A DNA stretch of 64,000 bases from UBA1227 sp963629305. GTDB lineage: Bacteria; Bacillota; Clostridia; Oscillospirales; Acutalibacteraceae. This document shows positions 49,566 to 57,702 of the stretch, in pieces. The notes beneath the pieces were generated by a model. It was given only the letters and a program-made list of their open reading frames with translations, made no database searches and had not been told where the DNA came from. The translations under genes and the position numbers were made by a program. Location of the stretch: the NCBI GenBank assembly GCA_963629305.1, contig CAVGIJ010000002.1, positions 62,001 through 126,000 on the forward strand, written 5' to 3'. Position 1 is the stretch's first letter, and the number at the start of each line of letters is the position of its first letter.

Positions 49566-49990
49566 TTTTTGAAAATAATCAATTTACTGAATACATAGTT
49601 AAGAATGACAACGATCACGGATACGAGGATTTTTGAAAGCATTCCCTCTACGCCGAAAATCGTTTGTGATAGCCCGAGTCTTACCAAAAGGGGAACACCG
49701 ACCATCTCGATTATGCCCGTTATCAGGCGGCTTCCTATAAAAGTAAAAAATTCCGGAACAGCTTTTTTTGGCTCCCATGATTTTGATTCAAATACCCAAA
49801 GCTTGTTTGTGATAAAGGCGAAAAGTACGGCACAAACCCACGAGAGAATATTGCCGAGTTCCAAAGAGAGCCCGGCAAGTTTCACAAAGAGGGCGTAGGA
49901 ACCCCAGCTTACAACAGTAGAGCATACACCGAATATCAGATACATGATGATTTCTTTGTATTTACTAAATATCTCTCTGAGCTTGTTCAT
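49544..49990 (-). CDS. GtrA family membrane protein
   Basis: 148 residues with four predicted helices and the family's opening YLIFGVCSTVVSWGSYALFVKL and later LLVRLGL. GtrA proteins are thought to flip polyprenyl-linked sugars for cell wall or surface glycosylation; no glycosyltransferase is adjacent, so the partner is unknown. It follows the ECF S component gene by 5 bases. Confidence 0.88.
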   Translation of the reverse strand: MNKLREIFSKYKEIIMYLIFGVCSTVVSWGSYALFVKLAGLSLELGNILSWVCAVLFAFITNKLWVFESKSWEPKKAVPEFFTFIGSRLITGIIEMVGVPLLVRLGLSQTIFGVEGMLSKILVSVIVVILNYVFSKLIIFKNKNSVEK

Positions 49991-49995
49991 GTCAT

Positions 49996-50604
49996 TTATA
50001 CCTTTTCTATGAATTTATTTACGGCTTTTGCAATTCCTGCTGCGACAACAAAGCAACAAAGAGCTTCAACAAGCCCGTTAATCCCTACAAACAGTATTAC
50101 GAAGAGGAAAATATTTGTTGCACCTATGGCGTCGGCAATTCCTTGTATATAGTCTGTCCCCCGGTAAAGAGCAATAAGCGTACTCATGAAAAACAGTGTG
50201 TTGAGAAGAGCTCCGCAAAGGCCGGATACGGAATATGCAACCGCATTTTTTGTCCGAAATGCCTTGAAAATAAGCCCGGTACAAAATCCCATAAGTATTC
50301 TTGTCGGAACACATACAATAAAGCAGAAAAACGGATTGATTTCCAAGAGCATTACTCCGAATGGGCTTAGTGCAAGCACCGACTGGAGAAAACTTGTAAT
50401 TCCGAATACCGCACCGAGAAATGCCCCGACGGAGGGTCCCAATACAATAGCACCCACAATAACGGGAATGGTGATGAGCGTAATTTCAAGTCCTGCGGTC
50501 TTGATGTACCCTATAGGTGTAAACGCCATAAGGATTATTATTGCGGTAAGAACTGCAATTTCCGCCATGTGAACGATTTCAGTATTTACTTTTTGCCTAG
50601 CCAT
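49996..50604 (-). CDS. ECF transporter S component, probable pantothenate specificity (PanT-like)
   Basis: 202 residues, about six membrane helices with the S-component pattern AVLTAIIILMAFTPIGYIKTAG, TLITIPVIVGAIVLGPSVGAFLGAVFGITSFLQ. It lies downstream of coaX, the next enzyme for pantothenate, which suggests pantothenate uptake (inference from context). The energising module (EcfA, EcfA', EcfT) is not in the window. Confidence 0.85.
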   Translation of the reverse strand: MARQKVNTEIVHMAEIAVLTAIIILMAFTPIGYIKTAGLEITLITIPVIVGAIVLGPSVGAFLGAVFGITSFLQSVLALSPFGVMLLEINPFFCFIVCVPTRILMGFCTGLIFKAFRTKNAVAYSVSGLCGALLNTLFFMSTLIALYRGTDYIQGIADAIGATNIFLFVILFVGINGLVEALCCFVVAAGIAKAVNKFIEKV

Positions 50605-50672
50605 TTTAATCTCCTAACTATTGTTCCGCCCTGAAAATGTCGGATACAATGTCAATTTATCGGTGACTGTTG

Positions 50673-51443
50673 TTATTTGTTTTTGTTTTTTTCGTATATG
50701 ACCTTAAGTCCTTCAAGAAGGAGGTTGTCATCGACAACTATCTCGTGATCACAATACTCAACCACACTGCACAGTCCGCCCGTTGCGACTATTGTTTTCA
50801 CGGGTGTCTTCAACTCTTTTTCCATCCTGCTGCACACACCGTCCAGCATTGCCGCTGTGCCGAACACAATACCTGAGCGCATGCATTCTGTCGTATTTGC
50901 TCCGATTGCTTTTTTTGGTGCCTTGAGGCTTATCTGGGATAACTGCGAAGCTCCCATGGCGAGTGCATTGAGTGAAATCTTGATACCCGGTGCGATGGCA
51001 CCTCCGAGAAAAGCACCTGTCTCATCAAGAACGGTAATTTTTGTTGCTGTACCAAGGTCAAGTATAAGGCAGGGTAAAGGATATTTTGACAGTGCTCCGA
51101 CAGCGGTTGCAGCGAGGTCCGCACCGAGTTCGGCAGGATTGTCAAGTCTTATGTTGAGTCCGGTTTTCACTCCGGGTCCCAAAACTATGGGCCTTTTCCC
51201 GGTAACCTTTTTTACACCGTTTTCAATGGACAATGTAATTTCCGGTACAACAGAGCTTATAACAGCTCCGACAAAGCTTGCGGCTTTTAGATTGTTTAAA
51301 CTGAAAATACTGTTTATGTTTATTGCAAACTGATCCTCTGTAAGAGTTCTGTCAGTTGCCAGTCGGGACACAAATAAAAGACTGTTGTTTTCATATATGC
51401 CGATTGTGATATTTGTGTTTCCCGCATCAATAACAAGAAGCAT
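50673..51443 (-). CDS. coaX: type III pantothenate kinase
   Basis: 256 residues of the ASKHA fold, phosphorylating pantothenate as the first CoA step. Seen: N-terminal LLVIDAGNTNITIGIYE, GADLAATAVGALSKYP, ILDLGTATKITVLDE and GGAIAPGIKISLNAL. Type III enzymes are not inhibited by CoA. The neighbouring S component probably supplies substrate. Confidence 0.96.
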   Translation of the reverse strand: MLLVIDAGNTNITIGIYENNSLLFVSRLATDRTLTEDQFAININSIFSLNNLKAASFVGAVISSVVPEITLSIENGVKKVTGKRPIVLGPGVKTGLNIRLDNPAELGADLAATAVGALSKYPLPCLILDLGTATKITVLDETGAFLGGAIAPGIKISLNALAMGASQLSQISLKAPKKAIGANTTECMRSGIVFGTAAMLDGVCSRMEKELKTPVKTIVATGGLCSVVEYCDHEIVVDDNLLLEGLKVIYEKNKNK

Positions 51444-51529
51444 TTTTAGTTCTCCCTTCAGTTAATTTTGCACGTTGAATTATATATTATTATTACTGCA
51501 AAATCAACTGATAATATACCCTTATTAAG

Positions 51530-51609
51530 TTGACATTGAGTGAACAAAACTATAAAATGTATGGGTAAGATTTCAGTGATATTTTAAATGTTGCGGTTAT
51601 ACCCGCAAC
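51530..51609 (+). promoter_or_regulatory. promoter and 5' leader hairpin of the alpha/beta hydrolase operon
   Basis: TTGACA (51530-51535), 17 bases, TAAAAT (51553-51558). In the leader GTTGCGG (51590-51596) pairs with CCGCAAC (51603-51609). It is followed by AGAAGGAGA before the gene. Confidence 0.7.
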
Positions 51610-51639
51610 TGCATTTCTTTTAGAAGGAGATAATTACAA

Positions 51640-52575
51640 ATGTCAGTAAAAAGAAAAGATTTTACATTTACATCAACAACAGGTGACTGTGAGATACATG
51701 CGGTTTCTTTTAAGCCGTCATCGGGAGAAATTCGCGGTGTCATTCAAATAGCACACGGCATGGCAGAACATATTGAACGCTACACGGAATTCGCAAATTT
51801 CATGGCTGAAAACGGATTTGCCGTTTATGGCAATGATCATTTGGGTCACGGAAAGTCTGTCAACCATATCTACCCACTCGGATATTTCGGCATGGAAAAT
51901 ACGGGCTGCGAGGTATTTGTTGAGGATTGCAGAAAACTTATGACAATTGCACAGGGTGAGAATCCATGTGTACCGTATTTCTTTTTCGGTCATTCCATGG
52001 GATCTCTTGTTGCAAGAAAGTTTACGGCATACTATGGCGCTTCTCTCACAGGCTCAATCTTTTGCGGAACCGTAGGCCCGAATCCCGCATGTGATATTGC
52101 TATTGCGCTTTGCGACATAATGAGTAAATTGTCCGGGACGGTTGCAGACGGAAAACTTATTGATAAGCTCGCATTCGGCGCATACAATAACAAGACTGAA
52201 AAGAGAACAAAGTATGATTGGCTTACAAGAAACAAGGAAGTTGTTGATAAATACATCGCCGACCCGCTTTGCGGATTCTACTTTTCAAACAGAGGCTACA
52301 GAGATATGCTCTCACTTCTCAAATGGGTTAACGGCTCTGAGTGTCCGGAATTGATGAAAAAGTCACTGCCGATTCTTGTTATTTCAGGCTCAATGGATCC
52401 TTGCGGAGAGTATTTGAAGGGTATAAACAAAGTAGTTGGCGCTCTCGAGAAAACGGGACACAATGTTGATCATATTTTCTACGGCGGTGCAAGACATGAA
52501 ATTCTCAATGAGGTTGAGAAGGAGAAAACCATGAATGATATTCTTTCATGGTGTAATGATAAAATAGATCAATAA
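51640..52575 (+). CDS. alpha/beta hydrolase, monoacylglycerol lipase / lysophospholipase-like
   Basis: 311 residues of the serine aminopeptidase S33 / Hydrolase_4 group: oxyanion-hole QIAHGMAEHIERY, nucleophile GHSMGS, Asp in ISGSMDPCGEY and His in GARHEILNE. The family cleaves monoacylglycerols, lysophospholipids or other esters; the substrate here is unknown. No signal peptide is visible, so it acts in the cytoplasm. Confidence 0.92.
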   Translation: MSVKRKDFTFTSTTGDCEIHAVSFKPSSGEIRGVIQIAHGMAEHIERYTEFANFMAENGFAVYGNDHLGHGKSVNHIYPLGYFGMENTGCEVFVEDCRKLMTIAQGENPCVPYFFFGHSMGSLVARKFTAYYGASLTGSIFCGTVGPNPACDIAIALCDIMSKLSGTVADGKLIDKLAFGAYNNKTEKRTKYDWLTRNKEVVDKYIADPLCGFYFSNRGYRDMLSLLKWVNGSECPELMKKSLPILVISGSMDPCGEYLKGINKVVGALEKTGHNVDHIFYGGARHEILNEVEKEKTMNDILSWCNDKIDQ

Positions 52576-52604
52576 ATTAACATCCCTTAAAAGGAGAATC
52601 CCTT

Positions 52605-53018
52605 ATGGATAAACTTGAAAAAGATATCAGGCTCAAAACAAAAATGATGGGTTTTGATAAAAAGGCTGTTATGGATTTTATTGAACAGATTCAACTCGAA
52701 AATGAGTCCTTAAAACGTGAAATTCAGGAATTGAATTCAAAACAAAATGCTTTACTTAAAGAAAACTCCATGCTCAGAACTAAGATTGATGTCTTTACAA
52801 AAGGACTTGAAGAAGCCGCAAAAAGAACTTCATCTTCATCACCTATAGGCGACGTCAAAAAAATGGTAGATGAGTATGAAAATCCGCAGGCTGATGAACA
52901 GAAACCGGTTGATGCTGTTCCTGCAAAGGAGCCTATCTTAAATGAGGCGGCTGAAACGGCAAAAAAGACTGTTATTACTGTGAAAAAGCCTACAACGGTG
53001 AAAATAAAAATTAAGTGA
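52605..53018 (+). CDS. coiled-coil protein with a DivIVA-like N-terminus
   Basis: 137 residues. The first 30 (IRLKTKMMGFDKKAVMDFIEQIQLENESL) resemble the membrane-binding start of DivIVA/GpsB proteins, followed by a coiled coil to about residue 75 and a Pro/Ala/Lys-rich low-complexity tail with repeated VKKP/KIKIK. It may link cell-division or envelope machinery, but no function can be assigned. It sits 29 bases after the hydrolase gene. Confidence 0.65.
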   Translation: MDKLEKDIRLKTKMMGFDKKAVMDFIEQIQLENESLKREIQELNSKQNALLKENSMLRTKIDVFTKGLEEAAKRTSSSSPIGDVKKMVDEYENPQADEQKPVDAVPAKEPILNEAAETAKKTVITVKKPTTVKIKIK

Positions 53019-53037
53019 TTGAGTTTGTGATATATCT

Positions 53038-53568
53038 ATGGCAGAGTATTCAATAAAAACAGAGGACTTAAAGACAGAGGCGAAAAAACTCCATGCCGGA
53101 GACAGGGTACTGCTTTCAGGTGTTGTTTACACGTCACGAGATGCCGCGCATAAAAGGATTTTTTCACTGCTTGACAACGGCCAAAAACTTCCGTATGAGA
53201 TAGACGGTGCATGTGTTTATTATTGCGGACCTACACCGACTCCAAACGGGCTTCCCATAGGAAGCTGCGGCCCTACAACTTCGGGACGTATGGATCCCTT
53301 TACACCGAGACTTCTTGATCTGGGTCTTGCCGCAATGGTAGGGAAGGGCGTAAGGAGTAAGGAAGTAAATGACGCTATTGTTCGCAACGGAGCGGTTTAC
53401 TTTTGTGCCATAGGTGGTGCGGGTGCTCTCGCAGCGCAGTGCATAGACTCATGTGAAGTAATAGGCTTTGATGATCTTGGCTGCGAATCCGTAAAACGAC
53501 TTGTCTTACGTGACTTTCCTGTAGTTGTCGCAACAGACTGCCACGGTGATTCACTTTTTAAGCAGTAA
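53038..53568 (+). CDS. class I fumarase / L-tartrate dehydratase beta-type subunit
   Basis: 176 residues matching the C-terminal (beta) half of Fe-S hydro-lyases: GDRVLLSGVVYTSRDAAHKRIF, YCGPTPTPNGLPIGSCGPTTSGRMD and the C-terminal DFPVVVATDCHGDSLF. In this enzyme type the [4Fe-4S] cluster is held by the separate alpha subunit, which is not encoded next to it here. Substrate (fumarate, tartrate or other) is therefore open. Confidence 0.9.
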   Translation: MAEYSIKTEDLKTEAKKLHAGDRVLLSGVVYTSRDAAHKRIFSLLDNGQKLPYEIDGACVYYCGPTPTPNGLPIGSCGPTTSGRMDPFTPRLLDLGLAAMVGKGVRSKEVNDAIVRNGAVYFCAIGGAGALAAQCIDSCEVIGFDDLGCESVKRLVLRDFPVVVATDCHGDSLFKQ

Positions 53569-53604
53569 TTCAATTTTTTAAAATGTATATATAATAAAAT
53601 GAAA

Positions 53605-53640
53605 CGGCACAACCAAAGTTAACAGGTTGTGCCGCAGTTT
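53605..53640 (+). terminator. terminator after the fumarase-type gene
   Basis: CGGCACAACC (53605-53614) and GGTTGTGCCG (53625-53634) form a perfect 10-bp stem, followed by CAG and T residues. Confidence 0.88.
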
Positions 53641-53666
53641 TTGTATGTTTTGTTGTTATTTCACCC

Positions 53667-53857
53667 GCCGAGCCGGGATCTCGGAGAATAATAACCTGCA
53701 TAATAAGCAGGTGGGTGCCAATCGTTGACTACCATGCTCCCAGCTTCCGACAAAAGTAAACTCTGTGTCGGGAGGTCTGCACTCCGTTTTCGAATCAAGC
53801 TCCCGTTTAAAAAGGTGTTGGGTTAATATCAGCCGAAAAGAATCGAACCCGGCAGGC
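53667..53857. ncRNA. candidate structured RNA, strand and class undetermined (6S-like rod possible)
   Basis: A gene-free stretch whose ends fold on each other: GCC (53667-53669) with GGC (53855-53857), GCCGGG (53672-53677) with CCCGGC (53848-53853), TCGG (53681-53684) with CCGA (53833-53836), and TAACC (53692-53696) with GGTTA (53821-53825). Inside are hairpins ACCTGC/GCAGGT (53694-53712) and TCCGACA/TGTCGGG (53746-53772), plus a competing CGGGAG/CTCCCG pairing (53769-53805). This nested layout of about 190 bases looks like a stable non-coding RNA. A long rod with a side hairpin near the central loop recalls 6S RNA, but I recognise no diagnostic sequence. I find no open reading frame. Confidence 0.4.
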
Positions 53858-53868
53858 TTTAAACTTAA

Positions 53869-54177
53869 TTAGTCGTCAAAACCGAATTTTTCATTGATAC
53901 GTTTCATCATTATCTCACCGATTTCATCGAATTCCTCTTCGTCGGCAATCTGCTGTAAAAACGTCTCTCCGTTTTCATCTTCAACAACCTCAAGGATTAT
54001 TACTTCACCGTCACCTTCGAGGATTTCCTCAGCGTCATCATAAACCGGAAGAAGGGCAACATAGCGTTTGTCATCATCTGACTCAATTCTGTCAAGTTCC
54101 TCAAAGATATGTTCCGTTCCGTCGTCATCCGTTACCGTGATGATGTCCGGATTGTACTCAAATTCTTTATCTGCCAT
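53869..54177 (-). CDS. DUF1292 family protein (YrzB-like)
   Basis: 102 residues, very acidic, with the family opening DIITVTDDDGTEHIFEELDRIE and RYVALLPVYDDAEE...EVIILEVVEDENGE. DUF1292 proteins are small soluble proteins of unknown function widespread in Firmicutes. It is read toward the candidate structured RNA and away from ligA. Confidence 0.92.
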   Translation of the reverse strand: MADKEFEYNPDIITVTDDDGTEHIFEELDRIESDDDKRYVALLPVYDDAEEILEGDGEVIILEVVEDENGETFLQQIADEEEFDEIGEIMMKRINEKFGFDD

Positions 54178-54351
54178 CTGTAACTGTACCTCGTATCAAT
54201 CTTTTATTTACACTTCAATTTTAATAGTACATCCACGAAAAGTCAATGTGGTTTTACCGTCTAAAATGTGGTAAACTATTTTATGCACGGGCGTTTTGGA
54301 ATTTGACATTTTTCGACGCTTTATTTTCTTTTCCGAAAGGAAGATACTGTT

Positions 54352-56373
54352 ATGGATGAAAACAAAGCCGCAGAGAGAATGGCTTATCTCTATAAGACTA
54401 TTCTCTACCACAGCAACAGGTATTACAATGACGATGATCCCGAAATAGAGGACTTTGAGTACGATGCACTTATGAATGAACTCAAAGCTCTTGAAAAACG
54501 TTTTCCAAAGCTTGCAAGTTCGGATTCACCGACAAAGAAAGTCGGCGGGAAAGCGGCTACCAGCCTTTTTTCTCCGGTAACTCATACGGTGAGAATGGAG
54601 AGCCTTCAGGATGCTTTTTCCTTTGGTGAACTTGATGATTTCGCAGAAAGAGTTACCGAGATTGCAAAAGAAAACTCAAAAAACGAATCAGACGAAGAAG
54701 AGAGAAACACTTTGTTTGTAGTAGAGCCTAAAATTGACGGACTCTCTGTGTCACTTGAGTATATAAACGGTGAGTTTCATCGCGGATCGACCAGAGGGGA
54801 CGGAGATGTCGGAGAGGATATTACAGAAAATCTCAGAACTATAAAATCCATACCTATGAAGCTTTCGGAATCTGTATCTTTTATAGAAGTTCGCGGCGAG
54901 GTATATATGCCGCGCGAGGTATTTTTAAAGCTTGTAGAAAAGCAGGAACTCAACGGTGAAAAACCGTTTAAAAATCCGAGAAACGCAGCAGCGGGTTCTT
55001 TAAGACAAAAAGATCCGCGTATAACTGCAGAACGCAATCTTGATATTTTCATTTTCAATGTACAGCAAATAGACGGTGACTTTGATGCGTCATCACATAA
55101 GGCTTCACTTGATTATCTTAAACGTCTGGGCTTCAACACGGTGCCGTTTTATACACCGTGCAAAAATTTTGAAGATGCAAAAAATGAAATAAAACGCATC
55201 GGTGAGATACGGTATACATTGCCGTTTGATATTGACGGCGCTGTTATAAAGGTAAACAATTTCAATGCCCGCGATGAGCTTGGAAGTACCTCAAAATTCC
55301 CGAAATGGGCTGTGGCTTACAAGTATCCGCCCGAGGAAAAACAGACAAAGATTGTGGATATTGAAGTCAATGTGGGGCGTACCGGTGTGCTTACACCTAT
55401 TGCAAACTTTGAGCCTGTGCTTGTTGCCGGGTCTGTTATAAGCAGAGCAACGCTTCACAATCAGGACTTTATCACGGAAAAGGGAATCTGCGTCGGAGAT
55501 ACTGTCACGATCCGTAAAGCCGGAGACATAATCCCGGAGGTGGTTGCGGTTGTGCAGCACTCAATCGGTGCATCGCCATACTTTATTCCTACCGTTTGTC
55601 CGTCATGCGGAGCTGAGGTTTACAGGGAACAGGGCGAGTCTGCAATACGTTGCACAAACCCTGAATGTCCGGCGCAGCTTACACGTGTTCTTATCCATTT
55701 CTGTTCGAAGTCCGCAATGGATATTGACGGAATGGGGGATTCTGTAGTTGAACTCCTTATTGACGAGGGGCTCATAAGCAATCCGGCTGATATTTACGCT
55801 CTGCGTGCGATAGACATTGCCGGACTTGCACGCATGGGTACAAAATCCGCTGATAATCTCATAAATGCGATTGATGAATCAAAGAAAAACGATCTTTCAA
55901 AACTTATTTCCGCATTTGGAATACGCCATATCGGAGAAAAGGCCGCTAAATTGCTTGCGGAGCATTTCGGGACAATTGATAACTTGATGAGTGCGTCAGT
56001 TATCGACGTTTTGGAGATAGAGGGATTCGGTCAGATTATGGCGGAAAGCGTTGTCGAATTTTTCACTAAACCCGAAACGATTGATCTTATTGACAGACTG
56101 CGTGAGTATGGAGTAAATATGCGAAGTACAAAAGAAAAAGCAGATGACAGATTTGCCGGAAAGACCTTTGTGCTCACGGGAACACTTCCTACGTATACAC
56201 GCGCCGAAGCGGGAGCACTTGTTGAGAAATACGGAGGAAAAGTCTCGGGCTCTGTTTCCAAAAAGACGGCCTACGTACTTGCCGGTGAGGATGCGGGAAG
56301 TAAGCTCACTAAAGCACAAACTCTCGGAATTGAAATCATTGACGAGGATAAATTCAATGAAATGATAAAATAA
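54352..56373 (+). CDS. ligA: NAD-dependent DNA ligase
   Basis: 673 residues, full length. Adenylation domain with the nucleotidyl Lys in VEPKIDGLSVSL and SLQDAF, OB fold, four-Cys zinc finger (CPSC...CTNPEC), helix-hairpin-helix region (LARMGTKSADNLINAI, FGIRHIGEKAAKLLAEHFG) and a C-terminal BRCT domain (FVLTGTLPTYTRAEAGALVEKYGGKV). It joins Okazaki fragments and repairs nicks. AAAGGAAG precedes the ATG; a terminator follows. Confidence 0.97.
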   Translation: MDENKAAERMAYLYKTILYHSNRYYNDDDPEIEDFEYDALMNELKALEKRFPKLASSDSPTKKVGGKAATSLFSPVTHTVRMESLQDAFSFGELDDFAERVTEIAKENSKNESDEEERNTLFVVEPKIDGLSVSLEYINGEFHRGSTRGDGDVGEDITENLRTIKSIPMKLSESVSFIEVRGEVYMPREVFLKLVEKQELNGEKPFKNPRNAAAGSLRQKDPRITAERNLDIFIFNVQQIDGDFDASSHKASLDYLKRLGFNTVPFYTPCKNFEDAKNEIKRIGEIRYTLPFDIDGAVIKVNNFNARDELGSTSKFPKWAVAYKYPPEEKQTKIVDIEVNVGRTGVLTPIANFEPVLVAGSVISRATLHNQDFITEKGICVGDTVTIRKAGDIIPEVVAVVQHSIGASPYFIPTVCPSCGAEVYREQGESAIRCTNPECPAQLTRVLIHFCSKSAMDIDGMGDSVVELLIDEGLISNPADIYALRAIDIAGLARMGTKSADNLINAIDESKKNDLSKLISAFGIRHIGEKAAKLLAEHFGTIDNLMSASVIDVLEIEGFGQIMAESVVEFFTKPETIDLIDRLREYGVNMRSTKEKADDRFAGKTFVLTGTLPTYTRAEAGALVEKYGGKVSGSVSKKTAYVLAGEDAGSKLTKAQTLGIEIIDEDKFNEMIK

Positions 56374-56386
56374 AAACTTGCTTTAT

Positions 56387-56422
56387 ACGGACAGCCTGAA
56401 TGTCAGCCGGGCTGTCCGTTTT
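56387..56422 (+). terminator. terminator of ligA
   Basis: ACGGACAGCC (56387-56396) pairs with GGCTGTCCGT (56410-56419), followed by TTTT. Confidence 0.82.
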
Positions 56423-56444
56423 AAATGATTTTTTTAAATTCCTA

Positions 56445-56537
56445 TTGATTTGATTGCATTTGTATGATAATATTTATTTGTGGTTAGCGAAGGCTAACTC
56501 AATTTTTAAAGCCACAAGTTAGCACTTGCTAACTTGT
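56445..56537 (+). promoter_or_regulatory. promoter with two palindromic operators ahead of the DUF3793-flavodoxin operon
   Basis: A TTGATT (56445-56450) with TAATAT or GATAAT near 56466-56473 is the likely promoter. GTTAGC-GAAG-GCTAAC at 56483-56498 and GTTAGC-ACTT-GCTAAC at 56518-56533 are perfect; the second extends to 10-bp arms (56514-56537, ACAAGTTAGC). Starts are 35 bases apart with TTTTTAAAG between, the same design as the feo operon region at 6570-6622. Confidence 0.8.
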
Positions 56538-56575
56538 AAAACAGCGACAAACAGTTTTGAAGCGGAGGTGTTGAT

Positions 56576-57133
56576 TTGCCTGACGAATTGCTTATAGATC
56601 AGTGTTCTCCTACTATGGCCGGTCTAAAGACTGGAAATCTTTTCTCATACAACTATGATGATAAGAATGAACTGAACGAGAGTGTAAGAAATTTTAATAT
56701 GCAATATTCATCAAAAGGCATACGTCTTCTTCCGCTTAAAGCTGAAAACGGCCACGCACTCATATATATGTATCGGCCAAAACGACTTGAAGAGGACCTT
56801 AAGGACGAAAAAGCCTGTGAAATTCTTTCAAGTTGTTCCTACTGTACAGGCAATGTCAATGAATGCGTCGCAAAACTTGCGAAACGTCTTAAGACATGTG
56901 ATGAATTTCCGCATGAAATCGGATTGTTTCTCGGATACCCGTCTGAAGATGTTGACGGTTTTATAAAGAATAATGCCATGTGTTCAAAATGTGTAGGTAC
57001 ATGGAAAGTCTATGGCGATGAGGAAGAAGCAAAGCGGCGGTTTAAGCAATTCAAAAAATGCTCGGCTGTGTACAAGCAGGCTTACATACGTCACGGATCG
57101 TTTGAAAGACTTATTGTTGGTCTTCATAAATAA
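56576..57133 (+). CDS. DUF3793 family protein
   Basis: 185 residues: the family blocks DQCSPTMAGLKTGNLFSY and FPHEIGLFLGYPSEDVDGFI are clear, with several Cys (CEILSSCSYC, CSKC). The function is unknown; the gene is often near flavodoxin genes in Clostridia, as here. The start is TTG 56576 with GGAGG 7 bases upstream. The twin operators suggest iron- or metal-dependent control. Confidence 0.88.
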   Translation: MPDELLIDQCSPTMAGLKTGNLFSYNYDDKNELNESVRNFNMQYSSKGIRLLPLKAENGHALIYMYRPKRLEEDLKDEKACEILSSCSYCTGNVNECVAKLAKRLKTCDEFPHEIGLFLGYPSEDVDGFIKNNAMCSKCVGTWKVYGDEEEAKRRFKQFKKCSAVYKQAYIRHGSFERLIVGLHK

Positions 57134-57161
57134 AAATTAAAAAAATAGAAAGAGGATTTTA

Positions 57162-57584
57162 ATGAGTAAAATAGCAGTAGTATATTGGAGCGGGACAGGA
57201 AACACAGAAGCAATGGCCAATGCTGTTTCCGACGGGGCAAAGGGAGCCGGCGCAGATGTCTCTTTGTTCACGGCAACTGACTTTTCATCTGATAAGATGA
57301 ACGACTTCGATGCAATAGCATTCGGCTGTCCTTCAATGGGAGCAGAGGAACTGGAGGATACCGAGTTTGAACCTATGTTTGATTCGTGCAAAGCGCAGCT
57401 TGGCGGCAAAAAAATTGCCCTCTTCGGTTCATACGGCTGGGGTGATGGCGAATGGATGCGCACATGGTCTGAAAATTGTAAGGGCAGCGGAGCTGTTCTT
57501 GTGTGTGAACCTGTTATATGTAATGAAGCACCTGATGATGATGCGGTAACAGCATGCAAAAATCTCGGTGCGGCATTAGTATAA
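57162..57584 (+). CDS. flavodoxin
   Basis: 140-residue short-chain flavodoxin with the FMN phosphate loop WSGTGNTEAMA and FMN-stacking segments FGCPSMGAEE and SYGWGDGEWM. It is an electron carrier that can replace ferredoxin when iron is short. It lies in an operon with the DUF3793 gene behind operators shared with the feo operon, consistent with an iron-sparing role. AGAGGA precedes the ATG. Confidence 0.95.
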   Translation: MSKIAVVYWSGTGNTEAMANAVSDGAKGAGADVSLFTATDFSSDKMNDFDAIAFGCPSMGAEELEDTEFEPMFDSCKAQLGGKKIALFGSYGWGDGEWMRTWSENCKGSGAVLVCEPVICNEAPDDDAVTACKNLGAALV

Positions 57585-57604
57585 ATCTCCTGAATATTTA
57601 TTAC

Positions 57605-57640
57605 AAAAAAACGGAGTGTCATACGACACTCCGTTTTTTT
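57605..57640. terminator. bidirectional terminator between flavodoxin and prs genes
   Basis: AAAAAACGGAGTGTC / GACACTCCGTTTTTT, perfect stem with loop ATAC. It serves both converging genes. Confidence 0.93.
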
Positions 57641-57702
57641 GTGCAGATAATTGCAGAATATATGTTATGCAAGATATCGGCGATTTTTTGCGATGGGGCT
57701 CA

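Noticed and set aside
53641..53868. tRNA, tmRNA, SRP RNA or RNase P RNA in this gap (a GGTTCGATTC T-loop-like string is present on the minus strand)
   Set aside because: No acceptor stem, tag sequence, SRP GGAAG-type loop or RNase P conserved regions could be matched.
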